From positions 1 to 64,000 of the forward strand of contig NZ_JANIKD010000006.1 in assembly GCF_024580955.1 (NCBI RefSeq): 64,000 nt of DNA, written 5' to 3'. The notes beneath the pieces are model-generated. The model searched no databases, was not told the DNA's origin, and worked only from the letters and a program-made list of their open reading frames with translations. The first letter of the stretch is position 1; every line of letters begins with the position of its first letter. This document shows positions 1 through 8,496 of the stretch, piece after piece. The DNA is from Corynebacterium sp. 122RC1. Its GTDB lineage: Bacteria > Actinomycetota > Actinomycetes > Mycobacteriales > Mycobacteriaceae. A program made the position numbers and the translations under genes.

Positions 1-139
1 GATTGCGCAGGAAGCCCAATCGGCCCCTCAGCATGCCCGAAAACAACATCGCCGAAGTAAAACAGAAGCCCTTCACACCCCCAACAATCTCACCCACGGA
101 GTTGACAACCTATATAGGAACACCCCCTCAACACAAAGC
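1..139. other. Left-edge non-coding stretch
   Basis: No convincing coding frame is seen. It lies 3' of the secreted protease gene. The only notable element is a perfect 10-bp palindrome, CCTATATAGG (109-118), next to a TTGACA hexamer (102-107). The two lie too close together to be a -35/-10 pair, so no promoter is claimed. Confidence 0.4.
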
Positions 140-991
140 CTAGTTGGAGCGGCGGCGCAGCAGCACCAGGAACCCAGCAACGACGAGGGCCAAAACGCCC
201 AGGCCGATCGCGACGTTGCGCCAGGAAGCCGATGGCTCAGCCTCAGCTTCCGGAGAAGCGTCCGCGGAAGAATCCGCACCCTCACCACCGACGACGCCTC
301 GGATCCACTCGGCCTGCTCGGCAACCGGCGCCACCGCGACGGCGGCATTAGAGGTCATTTCCTCCTCCGTCGGGTTGTCCGGGTCCTCGAAGAGTCCAGC
401 CGACATGATGCCGGCGACCTTGCCGTCGGCGAAGATAGCGCCGCCGGAGTCGCCCGGCTGGATACGGGCGCCGTTCTTGAGGGCGACCTCGAGGGCGGTT
501 GGGGCGTCGAAAAGGGCGAGCGGGGAATCGCCGCGGACCTCGGCCTCGGCGGAGGGCAGCTCGGTGGAGCCTCCCGAGCCGTCGGAGGACCAGCCGTAGA
601 TGTTCACAGCGCCGGCGGGGACCTCGTCTGCAACCTCGGCGAACGTATCTAGCTGCATTTCCTCTTCGGTGTGGAGCAGGGCGATGTCGCCGCGCGGGGC
701 AACCTCGTGGCGGTCCACCTTGTAGACGCGCTGGTCGTCTCCCTGGCCGGTGCGCACCGAGCCGCCCGGCTTGGCGGCGGCCTCGACGCAGTGGCGGGCG
801 GTGATGACCCAGTGGGGGTCGATGGCGGTGCCGGTGCAGACGCCGTCGTCGGGATCGGAGTCGTCGACACGCACGGAGACCACGGGCTTGGCTTCGTCGA
901 CGTCGCCGGCGAAGGTGGTGCTTTCCATCGCCCATGCGGGCTGGGCGACGAGGGCGCCTGCGACGGCGAGGCTAGCTGCGAGCTTTTTCAC
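140..991 (-). CDS. Secreted, C-terminally membrane-anchored trypsin-like serine protease
   Basis: A 283-residue S1-family (chymotrypsin-like) protease. Residues 1-21 form a Sec signal peptide (KK, hydrophobic core, then AWA). The catalytic triad reads as His67 (ITARHC), Asp102 (GDIALL) and Ser182 (GDSGGA), and Cys52/Cys68 flank the histidine as in trypsins. An acidic, Ser/Ala-rich linker follows. Residues about 258-278 are a transmembrane helix, followed by RRR, so the protease domain should sit outside the membrane tethered at its C-terminus. The start is GTG with AAGGAG just upstream. Its 5' end overlaps the end of the upstream acyltransferase-like gene by 20 bases, so the two are probably cotranscribed. 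The substrate is unknown. Confidence 0.9.
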   Translation of the reverse strand: MKKLAASLAVAGALVAQPAWAMESTTFAGDVDEAKPVVSVRVDDSDPDDGVCTGTAIDPHWVITARHCVEAAAKPGGSVRTGQGDDQRVYKVDRHEVAPRGDIALLHTEEEMQLDTFAEVADEVPAGAVNIYGWSSDGSGGSTELPSAEAEVRGDSPLALFDAPTALEVALKNGARIQPGDSGGAIFADGKVAGIMSAGLFEDPDNPTEEEMTSNAAVAVAPVAEQAEWIRGVVGGEGADSSADASPEAEAEPSASWRNVAIGLGVLALVVAGFLVLLRRRSN

Positions 992-1811
992 GATTGTTCT
1001 CCTTCACTACCGCGGTGATGCGGCGAATTACAGTTTCAAGCGGCCCGCGCTGAAATATCGCGAGCCATACGTAAGCGATCACGATGGCGCCGCCCACGGT
1101 CACCCAAACGTTGAGCCACTCGGCGGTGAGCACGTGGATGCAGTACAGAGTCAGCGGCATCCGGCCCAGCGGGGCGAGCCATCCGAGCCAGCGTTGCGCC
1201 AGGCAGCACAGGGCGCAGATGCTTATCGACGCCCCCACGCTGCCCACAACGTCCATGAGTCCTCCGGTGTGGCCGGTGGCGTCGAGAAGCGGTGGCAACG
1301 GTGTGGTCCAGCGCAGCGCCACATCCAGGGCGAACAGCGCCCCGCCGACCACGAGGCCGGGCCACAACGGCATGTAGCGTTTGAACAGGATGCCGGCGAT
1401 CATGAGCGTGGCCCACATCATGGGCGGGTACGGCCAGGACGACGGCGCGAGCACCGCCGAGCCAAAAGTGAGGGCGCACGCGAGCCACAGCAACAGTGGT
1501 GTGTCCCAGCGTGGCGCCCAGGCGAGCAGCGCCATGCAGACCCCGATGGTGCCGAGCACCACCACGATCGACCCCGAAAATGGGGCGAGCGCGAAGTGCA
1601 GGGCGATCAGAAGGATGCCGCGCACGATGAACTCGGCGGGCTGGGCGCGCATGTACCCCATTGAGACACCGGCGATGAAGGCGAACAGTGCGGCCGGGAA
1701 GCCGAACAGCACCTGTGCAGTGATGCCCTCTTGGACGGTGAGGTGCGCGACCATCATGGCGACGAGTGCCAGCGCGCGGGCGGCGTCGATTCCTACGTTT
1801 CGGGTCTGCAT
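972..1811 (-). CDS. Polytopic membrane acyltransferase-like protein (DUF1624/HGSNAT-like)
   Basis: A 279-residue, very hydrophobic protein with about eight to ten predicted membrane segments. Its N-terminus (RNVGIDAARALALVAMMVAH) has the look of DUF1624/heparan-alpha-glucosaminide acetyltransferase-like and related acyltransferase families. These move acyl groups across the membrane; the substrate here is not known. A TAACTT -10 element (1820-1825, read on the minus strand) ends eight bases before the ATG, so the transcript is probably leaderless. The gene overlaps the downstream secreted protease and diverges from the two-component regulator. Family assignment is by general pattern, not by a diagnostic catalytic motif. 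Confidence 0.65.
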   Translation of the reverse strand: MQTRNVGIDAARALALVAMMVAHLTVQEGITAQVLFGFPAALFAFIAGVSMGYMRAQPAEFIVRGILLIALHFALAPFSGSIVVVLGTIGVCMALLAWAPRWDTPLLLWLACALTFGSAVLAPSSWPYPPMMWATLMIAGILFKRYMPLWPGLVVGGALFALDVALRWTTPLPPLLDATGHTGGLMDVVGSVGASISICALCCLAQRWLGWLAPLGRMPLTLYCIHVLTAEWLNVWVTVGGAIVIAYVWLAIFQRGPLETVIRRITAVVKENNREKARS

Positions 1812-1888
1812 GGCTGTGGAAGTTACGCAGCCAGATGTTGCGGTGACGTTAACGTGGGCGCAACACCCCCGCCGATACGATCGGGCTC
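1811..1888. promoter_or_regulatory. Divergent promoter region, acyltransferase-like gene / response regulator
   Basis: The gap holds opposing -10 elements: TAACTT for the minus-strand gene (1820-1825) and TACGAT for the regulator (1876-1881). It also holds an inverted repeat TGGCTG/CAGCCA (1811-1816 and 1828-1833) and a perfect palindrome ACGTTAACGT (1846-1855). The palindrome is a plausible operator for the adjacent OmpR-type regulator; that is inference. Confidence 0.55.
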
Positions 1889-2563
1889 ATGACAATTCGG
1901 GTACTTGTGATCGACGACGAAGCCTATCTCACCGACGCCATCGCCACCGCACTCAACAACGCAAACATGCAGGCTAGTGCCGTGTATGACGGCTTGGAGG
2001 CGCGTTCGCGTATCGACGACACCCGCCCCGACGTCGTCGTGCTCGACCGGGACCTGCCGGGGTTGCATGGTGATGAGGTGTGCAGGTGGGTCGTCGATAC
2101 GCATCCCGCGACCCGGGTGATCATGCTGACCGCGTCCGGCTCCCTGGACGACAGGCTGGAAGGCTTCGGGCTCGGCGCCGACGATTATCTGCCCAAACCG
2201 TTCGAGGTGCCGGAGTTAATCGCGCGGGTTAATGCGTTGGCGAAGCGCAACGCCCCGGCGCGCGGCGAGGTGTATCGCTGCGGGGATGTGCGCCTAGACA
2301 CCTTTCGGCGCGAGGTCACCCGTGGTGGCGAGACGGTGCCACTGAGCCCGAAGGAGTTCGCTGTGCTCGAGGTACTCATGGAGGCCGACGGCGGGGTGAT
2401 CTCTGCCGAGGACCTGCTCGCGGAGGCGTGGGACGAAAACGCGGACCCGTTCACCAACTCCCCGCGCGTGACGGTGTCGCACCTGCGCAAGAAGCTAGGC
2501 GAACCGCGCATCGTGCACACCGTGGCCGGCGCCGGCTACTACGTGGCGGAGGAGGAACGATGA
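1889..2563 (+). CDS. OmpR/PhoB-family response regulator
   Basis: A 224-residue response regulator. The receiver domain occupies about 1-115, with the acidic pair Asp9/Asp10, phosphoacceptor Asp53 (VVVLDRDLPG) and the LPKPF lysine. A winged-helix DNA-binding domain follows (about 127-222, ending in VAGAGYYV, typical of OmpR/PhoB proteins). The -10 hexamer TACGAT lies seven bases before the ATG, so the mRNA looks leaderless. The stop overlaps the histidine kinase start (ATGA), so the two are translationally coupled. Targets are unknown; the neighbouring secreted protease and membrane acyltransferase-like genes are candidates. Confidence 0.92.
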   Translation: MTIRVLVIDDEAYLTDAIATALNNANMQASAVYDGLEARSRIDDTRPDVVVLDRDLPGLHGDEVCRWVVDTHPATRVIMLTASGSLDDRLEGFGLGADDYLPKPFEVPELIARVNALAKRNAPARGEVYRCGDVRLDTFRREVTRGGETVPLSPKEFAVLEVLMEADGGVISAEDLLAEAWDENADPFTNSPRVTVSHLRKKLGEPRIVHTVAGAGYYVAEEER

Positions 2564-3591
2564 GGCTGAGTTTGCGGGCCCGCATTACGGTGATGTTCGT
2601 GGCCACGGTGCTTGGGATGGGGTTGGCTCTGATCGGGCTGGTGTATGCCTACCTGAAGCTCACCCCGGTGCCGGTAACGGCCACCTTCCCCACGGTGGAG
2701 GACGGTGTCATCATCGACGGTGCCGTGCCGATCACCAGCGAGATCCTGCGCCGCGTCCTCCTCGCCTCCCTGTCGGTACTTGCCCTGTTGACCCTGCTTG
2801 CGGGTGTGATCGGCTGGTTCGTGGCAGGCCTGGTGATCAAACCTCTTCGCGACATTGCCGACGACGCCGCCTCCGTCACCCGCGGCGACCTCTCAGCCCG
2901 CATCACCCACCATGGTCCCGACGACGAGGTCGGCGAACTCGCAGACGCGCTCAACGTCATGCTCGACGAATTGGCGGGCGCAGTGGAGCGCCAGCGCCGG
3001 TTCGCCTCCAACGCCTCCCATGAGTTGAAGACTCCGATCGCAACCATCCAGACCATGGCAGACGTGGCCCTGACCGGCGACGACGGCGGGCTGCGTCCCA
3101 CGCTAACCCGCGTGCGCGAGGTCAACGCCCGCAGCGCCGACACCGTCGCCGCCCTACTCCAGCTGGCCAACGTGGACGTGCGCGACCGGCAGCGCCTCGA
3201 CCTGGCAGAACTGTGCCGCGAGGTGTGCGCCGACCGCAACGTCCCCGCCGACGCCGTGCCCGTGACCGTGGACGCCTCCCCCACCCTGACCCGCCAGGCG
3301 GTGGACAACCTGGTGCGCAACGCACTCACCCACGGCAACAACCCCGCGCTCACCCTGCGCAAGGTGGGCAACTTCGCTGAGGTCACCGTGGAATCCGGCG
3401 GCGAGACCTACTCCGCGGCCGAGGTTGCAACCTGGACCGAACCATTCGCGCGCGCCGAACGCACCGCAGGTGCCGGCCACGGGCTCGGGCTGGCACTCGT
3501 CGATGCGATCGCGAACGCCCATGGCGGATCCCTGGTGCTTGCGCCGCGGGCCGGTGGTGGGCTCGTCGCAAAGCTATCGCTTCCGGCCTAA
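2560..3591 (+). CDS. Sensor histidine kinase, partner of the upstream regulator
   Basis: A 343-residue membrane kinase. The order is TM1 (about 10-32), a short extracytoplasmic loop of about 35 residues, TM2 (about 66-93), HAMP (about 90-140), a dimerisation helix with His154 in the H-box (SNASHELKTP), an N-box (DNLVRNALTHG) and a glycine box (GAGHGLGLALV). The short sensor loop suggests it senses the membrane or envelope rather than binding a large ligand. The start codon was chosen because ATG at 2560 overlaps the regulator stop; the open frame begins further upstream but that part would run inside the regulator gene. Its end overlaps the convergent GNAT gene by four bases. Confidence 0.92.
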   Translation: MRLSLRARITVMFVATVLGMGLALIGLVYAYLKLTPVPVTATFPTVEDGVIIDGAVPITSEILRRVLLASLSVLALLTLLAGVIGWFVAGLVIKPLRDIADDAASVTRGDLSARITHHGPDDEVGELADALNVMLDELAGAVERQRRFASNASHELKTPIATIQTMADVALTGDDGGLRPTLTRVREVNARSADTVAALLQLANVDVRDRQRLDLAELCREVCADRNVPADAVPVTVDASPTLTRQAVDNLVRNALTHGNNPALTLRKVGNFAEVTVESGGETYSAAEVATWTEPFARAERTAGAGHGLGLALVDAIANAHGGSLVLAPRAGGGLVAKLSLPA

Positions 3592-4034
3592 AGCTCCCGG
3601 ATGTAGAGCAGCATGCGGGAGCCTTGCTCGATGTTGGTCAGGCCGTGGCGTTCGTAAAAGCGGCGCGCATCGGTGTCTACCTCGTCGACGTTGATTTGTA
3701 ATTCGCCGGCGCTGTGCTTGCGGATCTCCTCGAAGACCCGCTGCAGCAGCGCCGTGCCGACCCCGCGATTGCGGTGGGCAGGTGCGACGTAGAGCTCGTC
3801 GAGCATCGCCACCGGCCCGTCGTAATACGGGCTCGGGCGCAGGGTGACGTAGGCGAAACCAATATCGCCGGCGAGGAGAACGAAGGCGTCGTCGTGTGCG
3901 ATGATCTGCGCAAACCGCTCCTCAAGGCCTTCGGGAACCGGGGTATCAAACTCTGTGTTGAAATCGCGCAATAGCTTTGCGACGACCCCCGCGTCCGCTA
4001 CCTCCGCGACCCTGATCTCGTTGGTTGTAGTCAT
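3588..4034 (-). CDS. GNAT-family N-acetyltransferase
   Basis: A 148-residue GCN5-related acetyltransferase. The acetyl-CoA-binding segment is seen as VAPAHRNRGVGTALLQRVFEE (the R-x-x-G-x-G/A loop of motif A), followed by DARRFYERHGL, the usual motif B tail. The substrate is unknown. It lies 12 bases downstream of pgl on the same strand, at the tail of the pentose-phosphate operon, so it is probably cotranscribed. It may be a passenger rather than a pathway enzyme. It converges on the histidine kinase gene with a four-base overlap and no terminator between them. Confidence 0.85.
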   Translation of the reverse strand: MTTTNEIRVAEVADAGVVAKLLRDFNTEFDTPVPEGLEERFAQIIAHDDAFVLLAGDIGFAYVTLRPSPYYDGPVAMLDELYVAPAHRNRGVGTALLQRVFEEIRKHSAGELQINVDEVDTDARRFYERHGLTNIEQGSRMLLYIREL

Positions 4035-4046
4035 ATGCGCACACCT

Positions 4047-4703
4047 CTACGCCAGGAACAGCAGCGTTTCCTCCTGGCCCTTCGCACCCGCTGCGGGCCA
4101 GTCCATGCGGTCGGCCCCGTCAATCACATGCTGGGCAGCCTCATGCTTTTCCTCGCCGGCAACCAGCAGCCACACACGCTTCGCGCGCGCAATGGCGGGG
4201 AAGGTGAGGGTCACACGCTGTGCTGGTGGTTTGGGGGAATCCTCCACAGGAACCACCAAACAATTCTCCTCGGCCGTTGCCTGTGAGTGGGGGAACAGGG
4301 AGTTAATGTGGCCCTCTCCGCCCATGCCCATAAGGTGCAGATCGAAGTGCTCAGGCAGGATTGCTTCGAGCTTTGCCGCTGCCTCATCCATGGACACTTC
4401 GCCCAAGCCGTACCCGTGAATGTTCTCCGCCGGGATGGCAATGTGGTCCAGCAGCGCCTCGCGTGCCTGGCCCTCGTTGGAATCCTCGTGGGAAACGGGT
4501 ACGTTGCGCTCGTCGCCAAAGTAGAGGTGGATACCGCTCCAGTCCACATCGGCGTCCCGCAGTTTGCGCAGCAGGCCGATACCGGCCCCGCCTCCGGTGA
4601 GCACGATGTGTTTGGCGCCGTCGGCACGCGCTACCTCGAGGAAACGCTCGGCGGCTTGGTCGATCACGGCCTGAAGATCTGGCAGTCGCAATACTTCAAC
4701 CAT
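4047..4703 (-). CDS. pgl: 6-phosphogluconolactonase
   Basis: A 218-residue lactonase of the DevB/NagB-like fold that hydrolyses 6-phosphogluconolactone to 6-phosphogluconate, the second oxidative pentose-phosphate step. Family motifs are the early VLTGGGAGIGLL phosphate loop, the YFGDERNVP segment and LMGMGGEGHINSLFP (substrate-binding core with the catalytic histidine region). It is slightly shorter than many family members (about 230-260). It follows opcA by 10 bases, within the tkt-tal-zwf-opcA-pgl order. The strong GGAG upstream of ATG (4703) supports the start. Confidence 0.95.
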   Translation of the reverse strand: MVEVLRLPDLQAVIDQAAERFLEVARADGAKHIVLTGGGAGIGLLRKLRDADVDWSGIHLYFGDERNVPVSHEDSNEGQAREALLDHIAIPAENIHGYGLGEVSMDEAAAKLEAILPEHFDLHLMGMGGEGHINSLFPHSQATAEENCLVVPVEDSPKPPAQRVTLTFPAIARAKRVWLLVAGEEKHEAAQHVIDGADRMDWPAAGAKGQEETLLFLA

Positions 4704-4713
4704 TGGGCTCTCC

Positions 4714-5673
4714 TTAGTGCGTGAGGTATTCCACCCGGCTCAGGCCGCGAAGTGCCCGGGCGTAGGCGATGTCTGGGTCCAGGTGCCGCAGCTCTTCGGC
4801 GAGGCAGTCGGCCTCCGTGCGCAGGCTCACCGCAACCAGGGCGGGTGCGCGATCGGGCAGGCTCACACGCAGCACCTCCGGGTCGGCCACCGTTTCAATG
4901 ACCACGGTGCCCGAGGGCCGGACAAGTTCCACTTTGGAGATGGGCACATGGGCGCGGCCAGCGGAATCGTAGGAAAACTCGGTGGTGTCCGCGTTGACGC
5001 GGGTTACAGTCACACCGAGGCGGTCCGTGAGCCAGCCAGCGGCCAGGTCCACGCTTGGGGAATCGTGGTGGCCATACACCTTTGCCTCTTGCACCATCTC
5101 ATGAGGGGGTTGGTCCAGGGTGGAGGCCAGGATGCCGCGCAGCGGGGTGAGCCGCGCCCAGGCGAAGTCCGAGTCACCTGGGGTGTAGTGGTTGCGCCGG
5201 TTGTAGAGCGCGTCCACCGGGGGATCGTACTGGGAATCGGTAATGCGGCGGTGCGCAATTTTGCCAAGTGGATCCTGGCCAGGGTTCACCGGCGCTGAGT
5301 AGGGCCACCAGGCCACGATTGGGGTGTCCGGGAGCAAGAGGGGAGTGACCACGTGGACCAGGTGCTTGCCTACCTCGCCGCGAAGCTTCATGAGGACAAC
5401 CTCGCTGGCGCCGGCGTCGCCGCCGATGCGCACCTGGGCGTCCAGGCGGGTTTCTGCCTCAGTGTCGTCTACCACCAGCACGATCACACGTGAGGGGTGC
5501 TCGCGGGAGGCATCGTTCGTGGCGGTGATGATGGCATCGATGTCGTCGGATGCCTGCGCGATCACGATGAGCGTGAGCACCCTGGAAGTGGTGTTTTGGT
5601 TGCCCGTATCGCGGATGCGCACCAGGGTTTTGGCGATCTGTTGGGTGTTGGTCTCTGGAAGATCAAAGATCAC
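4714..5673 (-). CDS. opcA: Glucose-6-phosphate dehydrogenase assembly protein OpcA
   Basis: A 319-residue OpcA protein. In actinobacteria and cyanobacteria OpcA is needed for full assembly and activity of glucose-6-phosphate dehydrogenase. The call rests on overall sequence character (start MIFDLPETNTQQIAK; the central PLLLPDTPIVAWWP segment, characteristic of OpcA) and on its place directly after zwf (27-base gap) and before pgl. It has no signal peptide or membrane segment and no catalytic motif that I recognise. It should act in the cytoplasm as a Zwf partner. Confidence 0.95.
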   Translation of the reverse strand: MIFDLPETNTQQIAKTLVRIRDTGNQNTTSRVLTLIVIAQASDDIDAIITATNDASREHPSRVIVLVVDDTEAETRLDAQVRIGGDAGASEVVLMKLRGEVGKHLVHVVTPLLLPDTPIVAWWPYSAPVNPGQDPLGKIAHRRITDSQYDPPVDALYNRRNHYTPGDSDFAWARLTPLRGILASTLDQPPHEMVQEAKVYGHHDSPSVDLAAGWLTDRLGVTVTRVNADTTEFSYDSAGRAHVPISKVELVRPSGTVVIETVADPEVLRVSLPDRAPALVAVSLRTEADCLAEELRHLDPDIAYARALRGLSRVEYLTH

Positions 5674-5700
5674 GGAAAGACTCCTTGCAAAAGGCGGGCG

Positions 5701-7251
5701 TTAGGGGCGGCGCCACGCGCGGCCAAAACGGGACAACATGCGATCAGCGGACTCCGGGCCCCACGTACCGGCTGGGTACTCGTCGGGGCGGCCGTTTTCT
5801 GCCCAGAAATCCAAGATTGGATCAAGGATCTGCCAGCTCAGCTCCACCTCTTCGTTGGTGGGGAAGAGGCTGGCCTCATCCAGAAGGGCGTCCAAAATAA
5901 GGCGTTCGTATGCCTCCGGAGATTCCTCGGTGAAGGCCTCAGAGTAGGAGAAGTCCATGTTGACGTCACGAACCTCCATGGCTGAGCCTGGCACCTTGGA
6001 GCCAAACCGCATGATCATGCCCTCATCGGGCTGCACTCGAATCACCACCACGTTCTGGCCCTGCGCATGGCGGGAACCTTCAGGGAATGGCTGGTGAGGT
6101 GCGTCCTTGAACACCAGGGCGATCTCCGTGACCCTGCGGCCCAGGCGTTTGCCCGTACGCAGGTAAAAAGGCACGCCGGCCCAGCGCCTGGAATTGATCT
6201 CTAAGGTGCAGGCGGCATACGTCTCCGTGGTGGATTCGGGATCGAAACCTTCCTCCTCGCGCAGGCCTTTGGCAAACTCGGAACCCTGCCAGCCGGAGGT
6301 GTACTGGCCGCGGGCAGTGGTCTTAGCTAGGGGCTCGACCGCGCGGGTGGCCTTGAGCACCTTGATCTTTTCTGCCTGCAGTTGCTCCGGGGTGAAGTCG
6401 ATCGGCTCCTCCATTGCCACCAGCGCCAGCAGTTGGATCAAGTGGTTTTGGATGACGTCGCGGGCGGCACCGATGCCGTCGTAGTAGCCGGCGCGGCCGC
6501 CGAGGCCAATATCCTCAGCCATGGTGATCTGCACGTGATCCACATAGTGGGAGTTCCACATCGGATCAAACAGTTGGTTGGCAAAGCGCAGCGCCAGAAT
6601 GTTCTGCACCGTCTCTTTGCCCAGGTAGTGGTCGATGCGGAACACCGACTTCTCCTCGAACACGGAGTTAATCAGCTCATTGAGCTTGGTGGCGGTCTCC
6701 TGGTTGTGGCCAAAAGGCTTCTCCACAATGACGCGGCGCCATTGCTGTGGACCCGCCTGTGCCAGGCCGGAGCGCTGGAGCTGGTGGCACACGTCGGAGA
6801 AGAAGTCCGGTGGCACGGAGAGGTAGAAGGCCCAGTTGCCGGCGGAGCCGCGCTCGGAATCCAACTCCTCAAGTTTGGTGGCCAGGTTGTCAAAGGCCTG
6901 GTCATCGTCAAAATTGCCGGTGACAAAGTGCATGCCCTCGGCGAGGCGGTGCCACACGTTTTCGCGGAACTCCGTGCGTGCCCCAGCCTCAACCGCCTTG
7001 CGAACGTAATCCTGGAAGTCTGATTGGTCCCAGTCACGTCGGCCGTATCCCACCAGCGGGAAGCCTGCCGGCAGGAGGCCGCGGTTCGCCAGGTCATAAA
7101 TGGCGGGCAGCAGCTTTTTGCGGGCGAGGTCACCGGTGACACCGAAGATCACCATGCCGGAGGGCCCGGCAATGCGCGGCAGGCGCTTGTCATTGGGGTC
7201 GCGCAGTGGGTTGATCCACGGCCCGTGTTGTTGTTGAAGCTGGTCAGTCAC
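5701..7251 (-). CDS. zwf: Glucose-6-phosphate 1-dehydrogenase
   Basis: A 516-residue Zwf that oxidises glucose 6-phosphate to the lactone with NADP reduction. The N-terminal dinucleotide fold carries GVTGDLARKKLLPAIY, and the active-site signature is RIDHYLGKETVQN. The length fits the family. The GTG start (7251) has no good Shine-Dalgarno. Instead a -10 hexamer TAGACT (plus-strand positions 7260-7265) ends eight bases before it, so a leaderless transcript from an internal operon promoter is likely. Three tandem 10-bp repeats overlap that promoter (7261-7290). A terminator-like hairpin separates it from tal upstream, so zwf-opcA-pgl may be expressed partly independently of tkt-tal. Confidence 0.97.
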   Translation of the reverse strand: MTDQLQQQHGPWINPLRDPNDKRLPRIAGPSGMVIFGVTGDLARKKLLPAIYDLANRGLLPAGFPLVGYGRRDWDQSDFQDYVRKAVEAGARTEFRENVWHRLAEGMHFVTGNFDDDQAFDNLATKLEELDSERGSAGNWAFYLSVPPDFFSDVCHQLQRSGLAQAGPQQWRRVIVEKPFGHNQETATKLNELINSVFEEKSVFRIDHYLGKETVQNILALRFANQLFDPMWNSHYVDHVQITMAEDIGLGGRAGYYDGIGAARDVIQNHLIQLLALVAMEEPIDFTPEQLQAEKIKVLKATRAVEPLAKTTARGQYTSGWQGSEFAKGLREEEGFDPESTTETYAACTLEINSRRWAGVPFYLRTGKRLGRRVTEIALVFKDAPHQPFPEGSRHAQGQNVVVIRVQPDEGMIMRFGSKVPGSAMEVRDVNMDFSYSEAFTEESPEAYERLILDALLDEASLFPTNEEVELSWQILDPILDFWAENGRPDEYPAGTWGPESADRMLSRFGRAWRRP

Positions 7252-7320
7252 GGTTGTTTAGTCTACCTTTGTCTACCTATTTCTACCTTCAAACAGATAT
7301 TTTGTCTGAAGGGAAATTCC
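7252..7320 (-). promoter_or_regulatory. zwf promoter with three tandem 10-bp repeats
   Basis: On the minus strand the sequence carries three head-to-tail 10-mers beginning GGTAGA (plus-strand 7261-7270, 7271-7280, 7281-7290). The last one contains the TAGACT -10 element eight bases before the zwf GTG. A weak dyad (CAGA/TCTG) lies just upstream. Spacing of one helical turn suggests a protein-binding array, which is inference. Confidence 0.6.
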
Positions 7321-7330
7321 TTTAATGAGC

Positions 7331-7369
7331 AAAACACACCCAAAATCACCGGCTTGGTGTGGGTGTGTT
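7331..7369 (-). terminator. Hairpin between tal and zwf
   Basis: The inverted repeat AACACACCC (7333-7341) / GGGTGTGTT (7361-7369) forms a 9-bp stem. Read on the minus strand it follows the tal stop and ends in TTTT. It fits an intra-operon terminator or attenuator that lets zwf-opcA-pgl be controlled separately. Confidence 0.6.
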
Positions 7370-7380
7370 CTGCGGGCCGC

Positions 7381-8472
7381 CTAACTGAGGCGCTGCTCCA
7401 TGGAGCTCAGGAGCTCATCCCAGGCCTGGACGAACTTGTCCACGCCCTCGCGCTCCAGGGTGGCAAACACATCTTCAAAGTCAATGCCAACGGCGCTGAG
7501 CTGCTCGAAGATTGCCAGCGACTCCTCCGCGGTGCCACTCAGGGTGTCGCCGGAAACATTGTCCGCGGCGAGGGTGGCGTCGATGGTGGGCTCCGGCATA
7601 GTGTTCACCGTGGAAGGCCCGGCCAGTTCAGTGACGTACAGCGTTGCGGGGTATTCGGGGTTCTTCACGCCTGTCGACGCCCACAGGGGGCGCTGCACAT
7701 TCGCGCCGTCGGGGAGCTCGGCGGCGGCGGGGGAGTCGAAGAATTCCTGGAACACCGCGTACGCACGGCGCGCGTTGGCCACACCGGCCTTGCCGCGAAG
7801 AGCGAGGGCCTCGTCGGTACCGATCTCCTCCAGGCGCTTGTCTACCTCAGTATCCAGGCGGGAGACGAAGAAGGATGCTACGGAGTGGATCTTGGAGACG
7901 TCGAGGCCAGCTTGGGCGGCGCGGTTGATGCCCTCAATGTACGCGTTGATGACCTCGCGGTAGCGGGCAACGGAGAAGATGAGGGTGACGTTCACGGAGA
8001 TGCCCTCGGCCAGGGCGTCGGTGATGGCGGGAAGCGAACCAGGGGTTGCTGGAATTTTGATCATCACGTTCTCGCGGTCCACGCGCTCCCAGAGTTCGCG
8101 GGCCTGCGCCAGGGTAGCCTCGCGGTCCTCGGAGATGCGGGGGTCCACCTCGATGGACACGCGGCCGTCGTAGCCCTTGGAGTCCTGGTAGATGGTGGTG
8201 AATAGGTCGGCGGCTGCCTTTACATCATCAATGCTCATTGCGTAGACGGCGTTGTCGGCGGTGGCGCCTTCTTCACGCAGGGCGGCAATCTGCTCGTCGT
8301 AGGCGTTGCCCTTGCTCATCGCGGCGGCGAAAATCGCAGGGTTGGTTGTCACGCCGACGATAGATTTGGATTCAATGATCTCCGCCAAATTACCGGAGTT
8401 CAGGCGCTCGCGGGAGAGGTCATCCAGCCAGGTCGAAGTACCTGCGGCGGCGAGGGCATCAATTGCATTCAT
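7381..8472 (-). CDS. tal: Transaldolase
   Basis: A 363-residue transaldolase of the actinobacterial/plant-like TalAB class. It transfers dihydroxyacetone units between sugar phosphates in the non-oxidative pentose-phosphate pathway. The Schiff-base lysine lies in [12 protein letters not shown]. The substrate-binding N-terminus has [13 protein letters not shown], and [12 protein letters not shown] is typical of the family. It starts 24 bases downstream of tkt on the same strand, so the two are cotranscribed. The ATG start (8472) has GGAA upstream. Confidence 0.97.
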   Translation of the reverse strand: MNAIDALAAAGTSTWLDDLSRERLNSGNLAEIIESKSIVGVTTNPAIFAAAMSKGNAYDEQIAALREEGATADNAVYAMSIDDVKAAADLFTTIYQDSKGYDGRVSIEVDPRISEDREATLAQARELWERVDRENVMIKIPATPGSLPAITDALAEGISVNVTLIFSVARYREVINAYIEGINRAAQAGLDVSKIHSVASFFVSRLDTEVDKRLEEIGTDEALALRGKAGVANARRAYAVFQEFFDSPAAAELPDGANVQRPLWASTGVKNPEYPATLYVTELAGPSTVNTMPEPTIDATLAADNVSGDTLSGTAEESLAIFEQLSAVGIDFEDVFATLEREGVDKFVQAWDELLSSMEQRLS

Positions 8473-8496
8473 GGGTTATTCCTTCCACATTCTGGG

